DNA from: Chitinophagaceae bacterium UBA2793
GTDB lineage: Bacteria > Bacteroidota > Bacteroidia > Chitinophagales > Chitinophagaceae
NCBI GenBank assembly: GCA_002352045.1
Contig: DEHT01000066.1
Span: 17,533-46,142 of the forward strand
DNA: 28,610 bases
Reading direction: 5' to 3'
Shown here: positions 1-8,239 of the stretch, one piece after another
Position numbering within the stretch: position 1 is the first letter of the stretch
Layout: every line of letters starts with the position of its first letter
Translations under genes and position numbers: made by a program
The notes under the pieces: model-generated
Told to the model about the DNA's origin: nothing
Database searches by the model: none
What the model saw: the letters and a program-made list of their open reading frames with translations, nothing else

Positions 1-351
1 AAAAATATTAAAGCAGGAGAATCTATTGGCTATAGCCGAAGTGCGGTTGCCCCAAAAGATATGAAAATTGCAACCATAAGAATTGGATATGCCGATGGGT
101 ATCCAAGAATATTGAGCAATGGAAAAGGGCAAATGCTGCTAAACGGGCAACTGGCACCAATTGTAGGAAAGGTATGCATGGATATGACTATGATTGATAT
201 TACCGATATACCCGCAGAGGAAGAAGATGAAGTAATAGTATTTGGGGAACAGTTATCGGTAAATAAATTAGCCCAATGGGCACAAACCATTCCATACGAA
301 ATACTCACTAATATTTCCCAAAGAGTAAAGAGACTTTATTTTGAAGAATAA
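1..351 (+). CDS. alr: Alanine racemase, C-terminal part (5' end outside window)
   Basis: The reading frame is open from base 1, so the start lies upstream; 116 residues remain. Alanine racemase interconverts L- and D-alanine with PLP to supply peptidoglycan precursors in the cytoplasm. The visible part is the C-terminal beta domain: SAVAPKDM leads into IGYADGYPR, which carries the catalytic tyrosine, followed by VGKVCMDMTMID, which contains the conserved substrate-contacting Met-Asp. The tail ITNISQRVKRLYFEE-like ending (TNISQRVKRLYFEE) resembles the MurF-Alr fusion proteins common in Bacteroidota, so the missing 5' part may encode a MurF domain (inference). CLC starts 38 bp downstream on the same strand. 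Confidence 0.9.
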   Translation, partial: KNIKAGESIGYSRSAVAPKDMKIATIRIGYADGYPRILSNGKGQMLLNGQLAPIVGKVCMDMTMIDITDIPAEEEDEVIVFGEQLSVNKLAQWAQTIPYEILTNISQRVKRLYFEE

Positions 352-389
352 GGCGCTAACTTATAAATTCTATACATAAAAATTTAGAA

Positions 390-2273
390 ATGGAAAATTT
401 CAAAAGCGGCATCCCAATATCAGTTTCACTAAATGCTACTTTAGATGCGGAAGATATCCAACGAAAAACCAAGAGCGACAAAAAGAGACTCCTTGTTATT
501 TCCTCTCTTGCCATTTTGATAGCTATTTCAATTAGTGTTATTGCCAAACTACTTGTTTATTTAATAAACCTTATAACCAATATTTCATTTTATGGTCAAT
601 TTTCTATTGAGGAGTCGAGCGCAGTGGGAAATACACTTGGGGTGTGGGTAATACTTATTCCGGTAGCCGGTGGATTAGTAATTGGATTGATGGCATTGTA
701 TGGTTCTAAAGCAATAAGAGGACATGGCATTCCCGAAGCAATGGAACAAATTCTTACAAATCAAAGCAAGATAAAACCAACCATTACTTATCTAAAGCCC
801 ATTTCCTCTGCAATTTCAATTGGCACCGGAGGCCCGTTTGGTGCCGAAGGTCCTATAATAGCAACCGGCGGGGCTCTTGGTTCTACAATTGGACAAATTT
901 TAAGAATATCTAATTACGAAAGAAAAATATTATTAGCTGCAGGTGCTACAGCAGGAATGTCGGCAATTTTCGGAAGTCCCATTGCTGCAATCTTTTTAGC
1001 TATCGAGTTATTACTTTTTGAGTTTTCTCCTCGCTCCATAATTCCGGTTGCTTTAGCATGTATTACCGGAGCGGCAGGACACCATTTGCTATTTGGCCAG
1101 GATCCGGTTTTTAAAATTAGTACACATATACTTGCTGCAAATAATACTGCTTTATTTGCTTATAGTATATTGGGTATAATAGTTGGGTTACTATCTATTG
1201 GTATTACAAAAATTGTTTACTTAATTGAAGATGGATTTGAAAAAATACCCATCCATTGGATGTGGTGGCCAGCTTTAGGTGGATTGGCAGTAGGCTTAAT
1301 TGGATATATTGAGCCAAAAACACTTGGAGTTGGTTATAGCAATATTACAGATATTATTTCCGGTAGTCTTACATTAAAAGTTGTTGCCTCGCTCTGCATA
1401 TTAAAGTTTATTTCATGGGCTATTGCCTTGGGTAGCGGTACATCCGGTGGCACCTTAGCTCCATTGCTCACTATTGGAGGAGCATGCGGTGCTATAATTG
1501 GAAGTACAATTTTATATTTATTTCCCGGTGCAAGTATTTCTATTCCTTTATCAGCCATGGTGGGTATGGCTGCTATGTTTGCAGGTGCTTCAAGAGCATA
1601 TATTACATCAATAATTTTTGCTTTAGAAACTACGGCAGAGGCAAATGCTTTGCTACCATTACTTGCTGCTTGTAGCGCCGCCTATTTTGTTTCTTTCTTT
1701 TTAATGGAAAATACCATTATGACGGAAAAAATTGCCCGAAGAGGTGTAAAAACGCCCAATTCTTACGAGCCCGACATCCTGGAGAAAATTAGTATAGATC
1801 AAGTAATGGACGACAACGGTTTAATTTTAAGTGAAGAAAATAATGTGAAAGAAACCATTGAATGGCTCGAAGATGAACCGGATTATAAAAGCAACCATTT
1901 TATAGTTGTTTCTACAATGGGAAATTACTTGGGTATTATAAGCTCTTCGCAGTTATACAATAAAATTAATTTGCCACAAACTGAATTAAAGTCACTTATT
2001 CAACAGCAAGAAATTTCAATTGAAAACAACAAAAGCCTTAAAGAAGCAATAAAAATGATGGCCAATGCAAATGTTGATGTGCTTCCTGTTGTTTCATCCA
2101 ATTCGAAACATATAATTGGAATATTAACATACAAAAATATTATAGCAAGCTATCAATTAAATTTATCGGAGCATCAACGAACAAAGCCGCATATTTCGTT
2201 AAAGAGAAAAAGTTTAAAGCTGCTGGTGCATGGCAAAAAAATAAAACAATTTTTTTATTCGGATAAAGAATAG
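390..2273 (+). CDS. CLC-family chloride channel/transporter with C-terminal CBS pair
   Basis: A 627-residue inner-membrane protein. The CLC core (about residues 33-450, many hydrophobic helices) carries the three anion-pathway signatures: GHGIPE (111-116), GAEGP (151-155, with the gating glutamate at 153) and SGGTLAP (352-358). Two CBS-like regulatory segments follow at roughly 466-525 and 535-590. By eye alignment to E. coli ClcA, the helix-H sequence AIEL puts Glu206 at the ClcA Glu202 position and Leu207 at the proton-glutamate Glu203 position. That would favour a passive channel over an H+/Cl- exchanger, but the alignment is manual. His112 replaces the ClcA central serine, as in many bacterial CBS-containing members. 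It starts at an ATG 38 bp after alr and may be co-transcribed with it. Confidence 0.93.
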   Translation: MENFKSGIPISVSLNATLDAEDIQRKTKSDKKRLLVISSLAILIAISISVIAKLLVYLINLITNISFYGQFSIEESSAVGNTLGVWVILIPVAGGLVIGLMALYGSKAIRGHGIPEAMEQILTNQSKIKPTITYLKPISSAISIGTGGPFGAEGPIIATGGALGSTIGQILRISNYERKILLAAGATAGMSAIFGSPIAAIFLAIELLLFEFSPRSIIPVALACITGAAGHHLLFGQDPVFKISTHILAANNTALFAYSILGIIVGLLSIGITKIVYLIEDGFEKIPIHWMWWPALGGLAVGLIGYIEPKTLGVGYSNITDIISGSLTLKVVASLCILKFISWAIALGSGTSGGTLAPLLTIGGACGAIIGSTILYLFPGASISIPLSAMVGMAAMFAGASRAYITSIIFALETTAEANALLPLLAACSAAYFVSFFLMENTIMTEKIARRGVKTPNSYEPDILEKISIDQVMDDNGLILSEENNVKETIEWLEDEPDYKSNHFIVVSTMGNYLGIISSSQLYNKINLPQTELKSLIQQQEISIENNKSLKEAIKMMANANVDVLPVVSSNSKHIIGILTYKNIIASYQLNLSEHQRTKPHISLKRKSLKLLVHGKKIKQFFYSDKE

Positions 2274-2328
2274 CGAATTCATTTACCCAAACTCACTATT
2301 TACAAAGGAATAAACCCGAAACGAACCG

Positions 2329-2336
2329 TATATTTG
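2329..2336 (+). promoter_or_regulatory. Bacteroidota -7 promoter element before lspA
   Basis: TATATTTG matches the TAnnTTTG -7 consensus used by the Bacteroidota primary sigma factor. It ends 10 bp before the lspA ATG, so the leader would be very short. No convincing -33 TTG is seen at the usual distance. Confidence 0.5.
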
Positions 2337-2346
2337 CCCACTTATT

Positions 2347-3045
2347 ATGAAAGGACGCAATCTTATATTAATTATTCTTTTAGTGCTTATAGTAGATCAG
2401 GTGCTAAAAATTTATATTAAAACTACTTTCCCTTTAAATACTTCCAGGCAGGTAATGGGCAATTGGTTTTACTTGTACTTTGTTGAAAATCCGGGAATGG
2501 CTTATGGATGGAAGTTTGGTGGAGAATGGGGCAAGCTTGCCCTTACCATTTTTAGATTGGGTGCCGTAGTGTTTGGTACCTGGTATCTTTCCAGAATTAT
2601 AAAAGAAAACTATCACAAAGGATTTATTTTTTGTGCCGGATTAATTTATGCCGGCGCTTTAGGCAACCTTATTGATTCTTGCTTTTATGGTATGATTTTC
2701 GATAAAGGAATGCTCTACGATGCACAATTGAACGATTACATGAATTACGATGGATTGGCTGTTTTTTCATCAAATGGGTACTCCTCATTTTTGCATGGCA
2801 ATGTGGTAGATATGTTTTATTTCCCTTTAATAAAAGGAACATTCCCTGGTTGGTTTCCCATTTGGGGTGGAGAAGACTTTGAGTTTTTTAGGCCAATTTT
2901 TAATATTGCCGATGCAGCAATTACCACCGGTGTGCTGACTATATTGGTATTCCAAAAGCGTTTTTTTAAAAATAAAGGAAACGGGAAAGAGAGCAATACC
3001 ATTGAAACCGAAACATTGGTTGATGATACTACCCAGGTTTCATAA
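2347..3045 (+). CDS. lspA: Lipoprotein signal peptidase (signal peptidase II)
   Basis: A 232-residue membrane aspartic protease that removes signal peptides from prolipoproteins after lipidation of the +1 cysteine. Four hydrophobic segments are visible. The family motifs are present: VDQVLK (16-21), ENPGMAYG (47-54), GNLID (106-110, first catalytic Asp110), VVDMFYF (153-159) and FNIADAAI (185-192, second catalytic Asp189). It is longer than the E. coli enzyme (164 aa) because of an extended periplasmic loop between GNLID and VVD and a polar C-terminal tail, both usual in Bacteroidota. A lipoprotein gene follows 40 bp downstream, and several lipoproteins elsewhere in the window are likely substrates. 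Confidence 0.95.
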   Translation: MKGRNLILIILLVLIVDQVLKIYIKTTFPLNTSRQVMGNWFYLYFVENPGMAYGWKFGGEWGKLALTIFRLGAVVFGTWYLSRIIKENYHKGFIFCAGLIYAGALGNLIDSCFYGMIFDKGMLYDAQLNDYMNYDGLAVFSSNGYSSFLHGNVVDMFYFPLIKGTFPGWFPIWGGEDFEFFRPIFNIADAAITTGVLTILVFQKRFFKNKGNGKESNTIETETLVDDTTQVS

Positions 3046-3085
3046 TAAAAATAAGAGAACATTTTTTTAAGTTAAATTCATTCAA

Positions 3086-3922
3086 ATGAAATCCATAAAA
3101 GCATTTAGTTTTTTAATGATGATTGCAGTAATCCTTTTTGGATGTCAAAAAGAATACAGTGTAGAAAACGGAGGTACTTCGGGTATGGCTACCGGTACTT
3201 TAAAATCCGGAGGCTCCGGCGAGTGTTTACCCTCATCGGTACAAGGAGTGTACACCGCCGGCATAGCTACCAATGCTGCAAACTATATTAATGTGGATGT
3301 TGATATTACAGCCCTTGGGTCTTATACCATTAATACCAATATTGTTAACGGGTATAGTTTTAGCGCTACCGGTGTGGCCACAACCTTAGGTGTGCAAACC
3401 ATTAAACTAAATGCCAGTGGTACACCTGTTGCAAATGGCGCCAACACATTTACTGTAAAGTTTGGCACTAGCCAATGCAATTTGGTGGTAGATGTATTAG
3501 GTGCTGGCAGCAGTAACTTGTGGAGTTTTAAAGTAGGTACCAGCTTATACTCGGGTACAACCAGCGTAAGTACTGTTACCACTGTGCCGACTACTGTTTC
3601 TATATCGGGTACCAATGCTTCTGCTGCTAATTTTAGTTTGGTGCTGGGCACTACTTCCGGTGTTTTAGAAACCGGTACTTATCCTGGCACTGTGGTAGCT
3701 CCGGGAAAAGTTTCAATGAGTTTAAATTTTACAGAGGGTGCTACTGCCTATTCCTTTTTATCTATGGTGGGTGGCGATATTTCAACTACAGTAACTACTT
3801 ACGATAATGTAGCTAAAGTAATAGAAGGCACGTTTTCGGGAACAGCTAAAACAGGTACCCTGCCAACTGCAGGAACAACAGTAACCATTACCGAAGGAAA
3901 ATTTAAAGCTACCCTTCCTTAA
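3086..3922 (+). CDS. Putative lipoprotein, Thr/Ser/Gly-rich beta protein
   Basis: A 278-residue protein of unknown function. The N-terminus is a lipoprotein signal with a lipobox ending in FGC, predicting lipidation at Cys20. The mature part is rich in Thr, Ser, Gly and Val with alternating polar and apolar residues, suggesting an all-beta surface or periplasmic fold. The segment around residues 80-130 (YTINTN, NGYSFSATG, GTPVANGANTFTV) resembles short beta-sandwich modules seen in Bacteroidota lipoproteins. Two cysteines (positions 47 and about 131) could form a disulfide. It follows lspA and ends at a strong terminator. No enzymatic motif was seen. Confidence 0.8.
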   Translation: MKSIKAFSFLMMIAVILFGCQKEYSVENGGTSGMATGTLKSGGSGECLPSSVQGVYTAGIATNAANYINVDVDITALGSYTINTNIVNGYSFSATGVATTLGVQTIKLNASGTPVANGANTFTVKFGTSQCNLVVDVLGAGSSNLWSFKVGTSLYSGTTSVSTVTTVPTTVSISGTNASAANFSLVLGTTSGVLETGTYPGTVVAPGKVSMSLNFTEGATAYSFLSMVGGDISTTVTTYDNVAKVIEGTFSGTAKTGTLPTAGTTVTITEGKFKATLP

Positions 3923-3943
3923 AGAATTATTTTTTTACATAGT

Positions 3944-3972
3944 AATGCCGCTGAAAACACAGCGGCATTTTT
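3944..3972 (+). terminator. Intrinsic terminator between convergent genes
   Basis: A perfect 10-bp stem (AATGCCGCTG with its complement at 3960-3969), a 6-nt loop and a short T run. It sits 21 bp after the lipoprotein stop and also downstream of the convergent T9SS gene, so it may serve the + strand mainly and the - strand weakly. Confidence 0.8.
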
Positions 3973-3992
3973 AATGAAAAGGATAAACAAAA

Positions 3993-6230
3993 CTAACGCA
4001 TAAGTTTCCTTCGTTCAACTATTCCTTTGTATTCAAATGAAATAAAGTAAAGTCCGTTCGATAAATTTGACCAACCATCAATCAAAAGTTGATTGTACCC
4101 ATGACCTGCATCTTTTTTAATCCTTTTTATCAATTGGCCTTTATCGTTATGAAGTGATATATTAATCGCTCCTGCTTGTGGCATTAATACCGAAGCTTTT
4201 ATTTCGTTGTTAAATGGATTTTGTACACCAATAACTTGAAAGTTTGCTTGTGTTCCCAAAGAAATAATGTTACTGTATTTAAATAACCCATCGGGTTGTA
4301 CCATTTTTAAACGGTAGTAATAATTGCCATTCAACGCATCCGGGTCGGTAAAGTTGTAATATGCCGGCGAAATATTTTGTGCATTTATATTGGCTATATC
4401 CTCAAAGTTTACACCGTCTCTACTTTTTTCAACAAAGTAATGAGCAATGCCTTGTTCATTGGCCGTTTCCCAATGTAACTGAGCTTTCTTGCCTAATAGG
4501 TTTCCTCTAAATCTGGTAAAATTACCTTGTAATATAACACCGCAGGTAACAGCACTCACCATGGTGGAGCTACCATTGCTATATGCACAATCGTTGCTCA
4601 AATTGGCAGCCGTAGTTGCAACCACTACCCGATAGTAAACACCACTATCCCCTGCTGTTGCCCAAAAGCTTGGCAATGTGGTTACATATTGATACATACC
4701 ATTTACCAATACCGGGGTACCTACGCCAGAAGTGCCGGGTCCCACCATATCTGTCCAAATAGTTCCACCTACATTACTACGTTGCCATTTAAAATAAGTA
4801 TAGCTGTTGTATCTAAATCGAATAGTATCCGATAAGGATACGGGGAACCCAGTTTCTTTGCAGCCTATCACATAAGGATGATAGTTCATTATTAAATCGG
4901 GCCCGCAATGTGCCACTTTAATATCATCAATAGCCCAGTCGTTTCCGCCCCCACCGGGCGAATTATTTCTTATGGCAAATTGTGCAAAGGTTTGAGTAGG
5001 GCCTGTAACAAAAGTAAATCCAAATTTCTTCCAGGGTACGCCTCGGTCATATTTAATATCACCCGTGGTATAATATGCCACTCCATTCATTTCAAAATTT
5101 AAATTTGGTTTTACTCCGGAGGAGTCGTTGCCCGGCCCTGTTATAAAACCATTGGTACCGCTACCTCTTCCCATACTATCGCAACTGCAGCGTGGGCACA
5201 CATTTCGATACCAGGCACTAAATTCATAATAAGTGTTGGGACATAAATTGTTTAAAGTTTCCTGGTAAGCAATATCTGTATTATAGCTTGCATTTATTAA
5301 TACCATATAGCCTGCATTTGCCGATGAAGAAGGAGGTGCGTTTCCGGCCGATGGATTGCTGGCATTAGTATGATCTCCGGCAATATCCCATAAGCCAAAT
5401 ACCCTGTTTGAGGAATTGGGTAACGATAAATTTGGATTGGTAGCCGAAGTAGGGCTACTGTTTTTTACAATAGCATAATAATAATCATTTGGTTGACCGG
5501 TAGAAATATTTTGTTTAATATAAGTGGTTGTAAATGCAAGTGGCGCAGCCCTATTGTGCGAAGTTCCCTGCCCGAAAGTTCCTCCAAAATCGGAAGTAGC
5601 ACTTACATTGGTGCTATTCACACAGTATCCATTATTTTGAAATAAGATAATCTTATACTCGGGAAAAACATGGGTAACTGCTGCCCCTGCCGGCGATATG
5701 GGCCGGTACCTTACCGATCCGCCAAATTTTAAAGTATCAAAATAATTGGCAGAAGGGTTTATCCGAACCCTGTAACAAACCATCATTATACAATGCGAAT
5801 TGTAAAAACTTGGCCGACTGCTATCTGACTTAAGCCGACCACCCCTGGTACCATTGGCTTTGTTGCCTACATTGATGGTAATGGCACCAACTGTATTTTT
5901 TCCCCAGTCTCCATCCACAGCTTCGGTAAATGGGCCACGGTAAGTAATGCCTTCATTGGTAGCCACCCGCATACTTCCGGGAATATAAATTGTTTTGAGG
6001 GGAACATTATCAAACACCTGAACACTATCAATAGTAGTGGCGGATCCCTGGGTCTTAACGGCAATGGTTACCCTAACCTCGATGGTATCGCCGGGATTAT
6101 AGGTGCCTCCCGTTTTTATTTTGCTGATATTGGCATAACTCTTACCAATATCAACCCTGCCTTGTGCAATTACAAGGCTGCCGGTAAAAATTAATAAAAT
6201 AGTTAAAAGTGCATGTAAAGTTTTTTTCAT
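3993..6230 (-). CDS. Large secreted protein with jelly-roll-like module and T9SS C-terminal sorting domain
   Basis: A 745-residue exported protein. It has a Sec signal peptide (about 1-22, cleavage after IAQ), then a DUF11/beta-sandwich-like region (about 25-190), then a module at about 200-445. This module contains the Cys cluster VCPRCSCD (344-351) and ends in GGGGNDWAIDDIKVAHCG, typical of galactose-binding or concanavalin-like jelly-roll modules in adhesins and carbohydrate-binding proteins. An Ig/SprB-like region (450-565) and a fibronectin-like segment (HWETANEQGIAHYFVEKS, 586-603) follow. The final 80 residues (665-745) form a Por secretion domain (VQNPFNNEI, LYFISFEYKG, RKLMR end) that targets the protein to the type IX machinery. 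Its role is likely surface adhesion or polymer binding (inference). No catalytic residues were recognised. Confidence 0.82.
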   Translation of the reverse strand: MKKTLHALLTILLIFTGSLVIAQGRVDIGKSYANISKIKTGGTYNPGDTIEVRVTIAVKTQGSATTIDSVQVFDNVPLKTIYIPGSMRVATNEGITYRGPFTEAVDGDWGKNTVGAITINVGNKANGTRGGRLKSDSSRPSFYNSHCIMMVCYRVRINPSANYFDTLKFGGSVRYRPISPAGAAVTHVFPEYKIILFQNNGYCVNSTNVSATSDFGGTFGQGTSHNRAAPLAFTTTYIKQNISTGQPNDYYYAIVKNSSPTSATNPNLSLPNSSNRVFGLWDIAGDHTNASNPSAGNAPPSSSANAGYMVLINASYNTDIAYQETLNNLCPNTYYEFSAWYRNVCPRCSCDSMGRGSGTNGFITGPGNDSSGVKPNLNFEMNGVAYYTTGDIKYDRGVPWKKFGFTFVTGPTQTFAQFAIRNNSPGGGGNDWAIDDIKVAHCGPDLIMNYHPYVIGCKETGFPVSLSDTIRFRYNSYTYFKWQRSNVGGTIWTDMVGPGTSGVGTPVLVNGMYQYVTTLPSFWATAGDSGVYYRVVVATTAANLSNDCAYSNGSSTMVSAVTCGVILQGNFTRFRGNLLGKKAQLHWETANEQGIAHYFVEKSRDGVNFEDIANINAQNISPAYYNFTDPDALNGNYYYRLKMVQPDGLFKYSNIISLGTQANFQVIGVQNPFNNEIKASVLMPQAGAINISLHNDKGQLIKRIKKDAGHGYNQLLIDGWSNLSNGLYFISFEYKGIVERRKLMR

Positions 6231-6308
6231 AAGCCATAGGTTTAAATTACAATTACATGAACTGCTGGATACCTATTTAACGCATAATAGAGATGTATTA
6301 TTATTGCG

Positions 6309-6320
6309 GTTTACGTAAAC
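6309..6320. promoter_or_regulatory. 12-bp perfect palindrome in divergent intergenic region
   Basis: GTTTACGTAAAC is a perfect palindrome lying between the divergently transcribed T9SS protein and sugar dehydrogenase genes (209-bp gap). Nearby are an imperfect inverted repeat (6281-6289 with 6296-6308) and CGTA-TTTG-TACG at 6352-6363. This is a candidate operator; no cognate regulator is visible, and in AT-rich DNA it could be chance. Confidence 0.3.
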
Positions 6321-6439
6321 TTAATAGTGAAATTGTACAGCTTTATTTTAACGTATTTGTACGCATTCATTATAAAGGCGTAATATTTTATAAGTAAGTA
6401 TCGTTCAATTAGAAGCTAGCTCCCCCGAAATACACGCTT

Positions 6440-8167
6440 ATGAAAGTAAATAACTGGTTACTGTTGACTGGATTTTTGCTGTACAGCTTTATGGTTCAGG
6501 CACAGGCAGAAGATTTTTCCGTAAAAAGAATTGTAAACCCCAATACTGCATCCGGCAGGTTCAGGCATCCATTTGCAATGATAATGGGCCCCGATGACTC
6601 CCTTTGGATTACAGAAAGAAGAGGATATGTAATGAAAATGAGTACCGTTAACGGAGGGAAACATACATTGCTGGATATTAGTTCAATGGTTCGTTTTACA
6701 GCATCGGGTACAAGTATAAAACAAGATGGAATGTTTGGCCTGGCATTGCATCCCGAACTAAATATGGGAACCGGAAACAACTATGTGTATGTAGCCTATT
6801 GTTACGACTCTTCATCTGTAAGACGTGTAAGGGTAGTGCGATATACTTACAATAGGACCATACCTTCGCTTATCAATCCGGTTATTTTATTGAGTGGAAT
6901 TCATGGCAGCGACGATCACAATGGTGGTAGGCTTATTATCGGAAATTATGGAACAGCTGCTATACCCAATTATAAATTGCTGTTTTCTGTGGGCGACCAG
7001 GGAAACAATCAGTTTGGGAATGCTTGTGATTCTATAGAGGCGCAATATTCACCAACTACTGCACAGCTTTCATCCGGCGATTTAAGAAGGTATGCCGGTA
7101 AAATTCTTCGCATGAATTTAGATGGCGCCATACCATCTGATAATCCTTTAATAAACGGAGTACGATCGCATGTATTTTCTTATGGGCATAGAAATCCACA
7201 AGGGTTGGCATTTGAAAGAGATAAGAATAATGAATTAATTGCTAATGGAATCCTTTATGAATCGGAACAAGGCCCTGCTACCGATGATGAAGTAAATATA
7301 ATTGAAGGCGGAAAAAACTATGGCTGGCCAAGGGTTGCAGGCAGAAAAGATAATGGATGGTATAAATATTATAAATGGGCAGGTACGGCAAATTGCAGCA
7401 ACTATCCCGGAGAATGCTCTTCACAAATGATGAACAATGGGTTGCCCGAAAGCAGTTTTAATAATCCCGATTATAAAGACCCCATTTTTGATATGTTTAA
7501 TGCAACACCACCCGGATGGACCGCATGCAACTGGTTAACCAATCCTACATTGGCACCCAGTAGTATTGCGTATTATCCATTTAATAATAAAATTCCGGGT
7601 TGGGAACGAAGCCTTTTAATGCCTACTTTAAAATCAAGTGCCGTTTATCGTTTAAAATTAAATGAAGCCGGCAATGCTGCACTGTCGGTATCAGATTCTA
7701 TTATTGAATATTTTAAAGAGCCTGCATTAAACAGATACAGAGATATTGTAATTGCCAACGACGGTATTACTTTTTATTTACTTACCGATAGTGTAGGTGC
7801 TACATCGGGTCCTACCGCCGGGCAAAATGGTGGCGTAACAGACAGAGGTTGTGTTTTGGAGTACAGATATACAGGCTCTGTGCTAAGTATCCCCAATGAC
7901 TCTACTTTAACTGTTCCTTTAAACAGGTATGTAAAAATATTTCCCAACCCAGCCAGCAATGTTTTAAAAATAGAAGCAGGCAATAAAATTGCCAAACCCG
8001 TTCGTTATGAAATGTATGATATGAGAGGCTTACGAATATTGAGTGATATCAGCCGGCAGGTAACTACCACTGTATCGCTGATAAATTTACCGGCAGGTGT
8101 TTATTTTATGAAATTGTATAACAGGTTTGATGTATTGGTGAGTACAGAAAAAATTATTAAGATGTAA
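6440..8167 (+). CDS. Secreted PQQ-dependent sugar dehydrogenase-like protein with T9SS tail
   Basis: A 575-residue protein with a signal peptide (about 1-22, ending VQAQA) and a six-bladed GSDH/sorbosone dehydrogenase beta-propeller (about 25-480). Seen motifs match soluble aldose/glucose dehydrogenases: HGSDDHNGGRL (His160 aligns with the catalytic His144 of Acinetobacter sGDH), SVGDQGNNQ (183-191), SYGHRNPQGLAF (247-258, Arg251 at the PQQ-contacting position) and ATDDEVNIIEGGKNYGWP (280-297). The family oxidises aldose sugars with PQQ outside the cytoplasm. The last ~80 residues (496-575) are a type A Por sorting domain (KIFPNPASN, LPAGVYFMKLY, EKIIKM). True sugar specificity and PQQ use are inferred; no PQQ synthesis genes lie in the window. 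Confidence 0.88.
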   Translation: MKVNNWLLLTGFLLYSFMVQAQAEDFSVKRIVNPNTASGRFRHPFAMIMGPDDSLWITERRGYVMKMSTVNGGKHTLLDISSMVRFTASGTSIKQDGMFGLALHPELNMGTGNNYVYVAYCYDSSSVRRVRVVRYTYNRTIPSLINPVILLSGIHGSDDHNGGRLIIGNYGTAAIPNYKLLFSVGDQGNNQFGNACDSIEAQYSPTTAQLSSGDLRRYAGKILRMNLDGAIPSDNPLINGVRSHVFSYGHRNPQGLAFERDKNNELIANGILYESEQGPATDDEVNIIEGGKNYGWPRVAGRKDNGWYKYYKWAGTANCSNYPGECSSQMMNNGLPESSFNNPDYKDPIFDMFNATPPGWTACNWLTNPTLAPSSIAYYPFNNKIPGWERSLLMPTLKSSAVYRLKLNEAGNAALSVSDSIIEYFKEPALNRYRDIVIANDGITFYLLTDSVGATSGPTAGQNGGVTDRGCVLEYRYTGSVLSIPNDSTLTVPLNRYVKIFPNPASNVLKIEAGNKIAKPVRYEMYDMRGLRILSDISRQVTTTVSLINLPAGVYFMKLYNRFDVLVSTEKIIKM

Positions 8168-8239
8168 TAATTTTAGATGCCTTTTTAAATGGGTTGCAAT
8201 AAAAAAGTATTTAAATTTTTTTTTATAATAAAACCTTAG

